In this document: piece by piece, positions 62,901 through 64,000 of the stretch
How the letters are laid out: each line of letters begins with the position of its first letter
Position numbering within the stretch: position 1 is the stretch's first letter
Source: Coriaria nepalensis
Taxonomy: Eukaryota; Streptophyta; Magnoliopsida; Cucurbitales; Coriariaceae
Reading direction: 5' to 3'
Length of the DNA stretch: 64,000 nt
Assembly (NCBI GenBank): GCA_027186245.1
Contig: CP114482.1
Location: 23,455,209-23,519,208 of the forward strand
Program-made: the position numbers and the translations under genes
The notes under the pieces: generated by a model
Told to the model about the DNA's origin: nothing
The model's database searches: none
Seen by the model: only the letters and a program-made list of their open reading frames with translations

Positions 62901-64000
62901 TGCAAGTTATGTAAGAAAATAATGTTTGAAGGGCGAAAATAGAATTCGGTCGAATTCATTTAGAATGATTTAATGACTAAAAGAGACTCAATGACATGAC
63001 TTTAAGGCTAAACAAATGCATTGTTGCCTTCAATAGATCAACTGCAAGTTACGCACGAAAGTCATGTTAAAGGCCGAATTTCGTTCGAAGTGATTTAGAA
63101 TGATTTACTGACCTATAAGAGCCGCAAAAATATGGCTTGAACGCTAAAAAAGGCATAGTTTGCCATCATAGATCAATTGCAAGTTGCGCACGAAAGTCGC
63201 GTTTTAAATGTAAAAAGAGAATTGGTTCGAAGTTCCTTCAAACAATTTAATGATTGAAAAGACTGAGTGATATGCTTTTTAATGCTAAAATAATGCATTA
63301 TTGTCTTCAATAGATTAATTACAAGTTATGTAAGAAAATAATATTTGACGGGCGAAAATAGAATTCGGTCGAATTAATTTAGAATGATTTAATGACTAAA
63401 AGAGACCCAATGACATGACTTTAAGGCTAAACAAATGCATTGTTGCCTTCAATAGATCAACTGCAAGTTACGCACGAAAGTAATGTTTAAAGGACGAATT
63501 TCGTTCGAAGTGATTTTAGAATGATTTACTAACTAAAAGAAATGCAAAAATATGCCTCGAACGCTAAAAAATGCATAGTTGCCATCAATAGATCAATTGC
63601 AAGTTTGTGCACGAAAGTCGCGTTTTAAATGCAAAAAGAGATTGGTTTCGAAGTTCCTTCTTACAATTTAATGATTGAAAAGACTGAGTGATATGCTTTT
63701 TAATGCTAAAATAATGCATTATTGTCTTCAATAGATTAATTGCAAGTTATGTATGAAACATAATATTTGAAGGGCGAAAATAGAATTCGGTCGATTAATT
63801 TAGAATGATTTAATGACTAAAAGAGACTCAATGACATGACTTTAAGGCTAAACAATTGCATTGTTGCCTTCAATAGATCAACTGCAAGTTACGCACGAAA
63901 GTCATGTTTAAAGGCCGAATTTCGTTCGAAGTGATTTAGAATGATTTACTGACTATAAGAGCCGCAAAAATATGGACTCGGAACGCTAAAAAAGGCATAG
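59922..64000 (+). repeat. Diverged partial fourth HOR copy at right edge
   Basis: After a connecting unit at 59922, the units at 60341, 60761, 61179, 62016 and 62435 carry the markers of HOR units 1, 2, 4, 5 and 6: ctagaaaagattcag, ctaaagaaatgcgttg, ctagaagagactcag with a C1-type end, attctttttaat, and agaacataat. Unit 3 (gaattcggtag) is missing, and the unit at 61597 has no clear counterpart. Divergence is visibly higher than between copies 1-3. From about 62.5 kb single-base insertions and deletions become frequent. The final unit (63694) is cut by the window end and resembles HOR unit 8 (cattattgtc, tataagagccgc). Confidence 0.8.

Larger units (their letters stand above)
1..64000 (+). repeat. 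Satellite array of 419-420 bp units, window-wide
   Basis: The motif tgctttttaatgct recurs at 1, 421, 841, 1260, 1679, 2098 and so on to 63694, giving 152 full units and one partial. Almost all spacings are 419 or 420 bp. Exceptions are the unit at 2517 (413 bp), six units of 414 bp at 49469, 49883, 54072, 54486, 58675 and 59089, and a few of 418 or 421 bp. All units have the same orientation. Each splits into three related monomers of about 140 bp. GC is about 31% on the first unit. No unrelated sequence interrupts the array, and stop codons in all frames leave only tiny open frames. This organisation is typical of eukaryotic centromeric or heterochromatic satellite DNA. The family is not one I recognise, and the phase chosen is arbitrary. 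Confidence 0.98.

Noticed and set aside
1..64000. CRISPR array
   Set aside because: Direct repeats are regular, but there are no short constant repeats with unique spacers. The whole 420-bp unit is repeated, and there are no cas-like genes.
1..64000. Tandem gene cluster such as 5S rRNA, histone or spliced-leader repeats
   Set aside because: The unit length would be suitable, but no 5S rRNA, tRNA or histone sequence is recognisable, and the three internal monomers account for the entire unit.
1..64000. Assembly artefact: one unit copied many times
   Set aside because: Units carry many private and linked variants with consistent order over kilobases, which is expected of a real array. Only the last 1.5 kb gives reason for doubt about base accuracy.

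Overview
The whole 64-kb window is one uninterrupted satellite-DNA array. I see no protein gene, RNA gene, transposon, CRISPR array or unique sequence in it. The basic unit is 419-420 bp. Using the start of the motif tgctttttaatgct as an arbitrary phase, I count 152 complete units (position 1 to 63693) and a partial one (63694-64000), all head-to-tail on the same strand. Each unit is a trimer of diverged monomers of about 140 bp, called A (143 bp), B (136 bp) and C (about 140 bp) here. Base composition is AT-rich (about 31% GC, counted on the first unit). Both window edges lie inside the array, so its true length is unknown.

Such an array points to a eukaryotic chromosome, most likely centromeric, pericentromeric or other constitutive heterochromatin. 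I do not recognise the satellite family and cannot name the organism from sequence alone. The near absence of other sequence suggests a long-read assembly.

Diagnostic variants show a nested higher-order-repeat (HOR) structure. From left to right: mixed units (1-1259); a 2-unit HOR (1260-3348); homogeneous units (3349-5024); 3-unit HORs (5025-7538 and 7958-11311); a 13-unit repeat of about 5.45 kb with a partial second copy (12571-21792); a 3-unit block that recurs 18 kb away (21793-23049); a 15-unit repeat of about 6.29 kb present twice (23888-36888), whose last four units are duplicated again (36889-38565); mixed units and a 3-unit HOR (38566-44016); then an 11-unit HOR of about 4.6 kb in three copies (45694-59921), two of them almost identical. 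The last 4 kb is a more diverged partial copy, with a sharp rise in single-base indels after about 62.5 kb.

The parts fit together as the record of repeated unequal exchange, segmental duplication and local conversion. Several crossover junctions can be placed within tens of bases. Candidate functional signals are weak: a two-fold-symmetric TTCG-NN-CGAA element in A and B, and a Pol III B-box-like motif in C followed by a T5 run. Both are hypotheses only. All positions and comparisons were made by eye; small coordinate errors of a few bases are possible.
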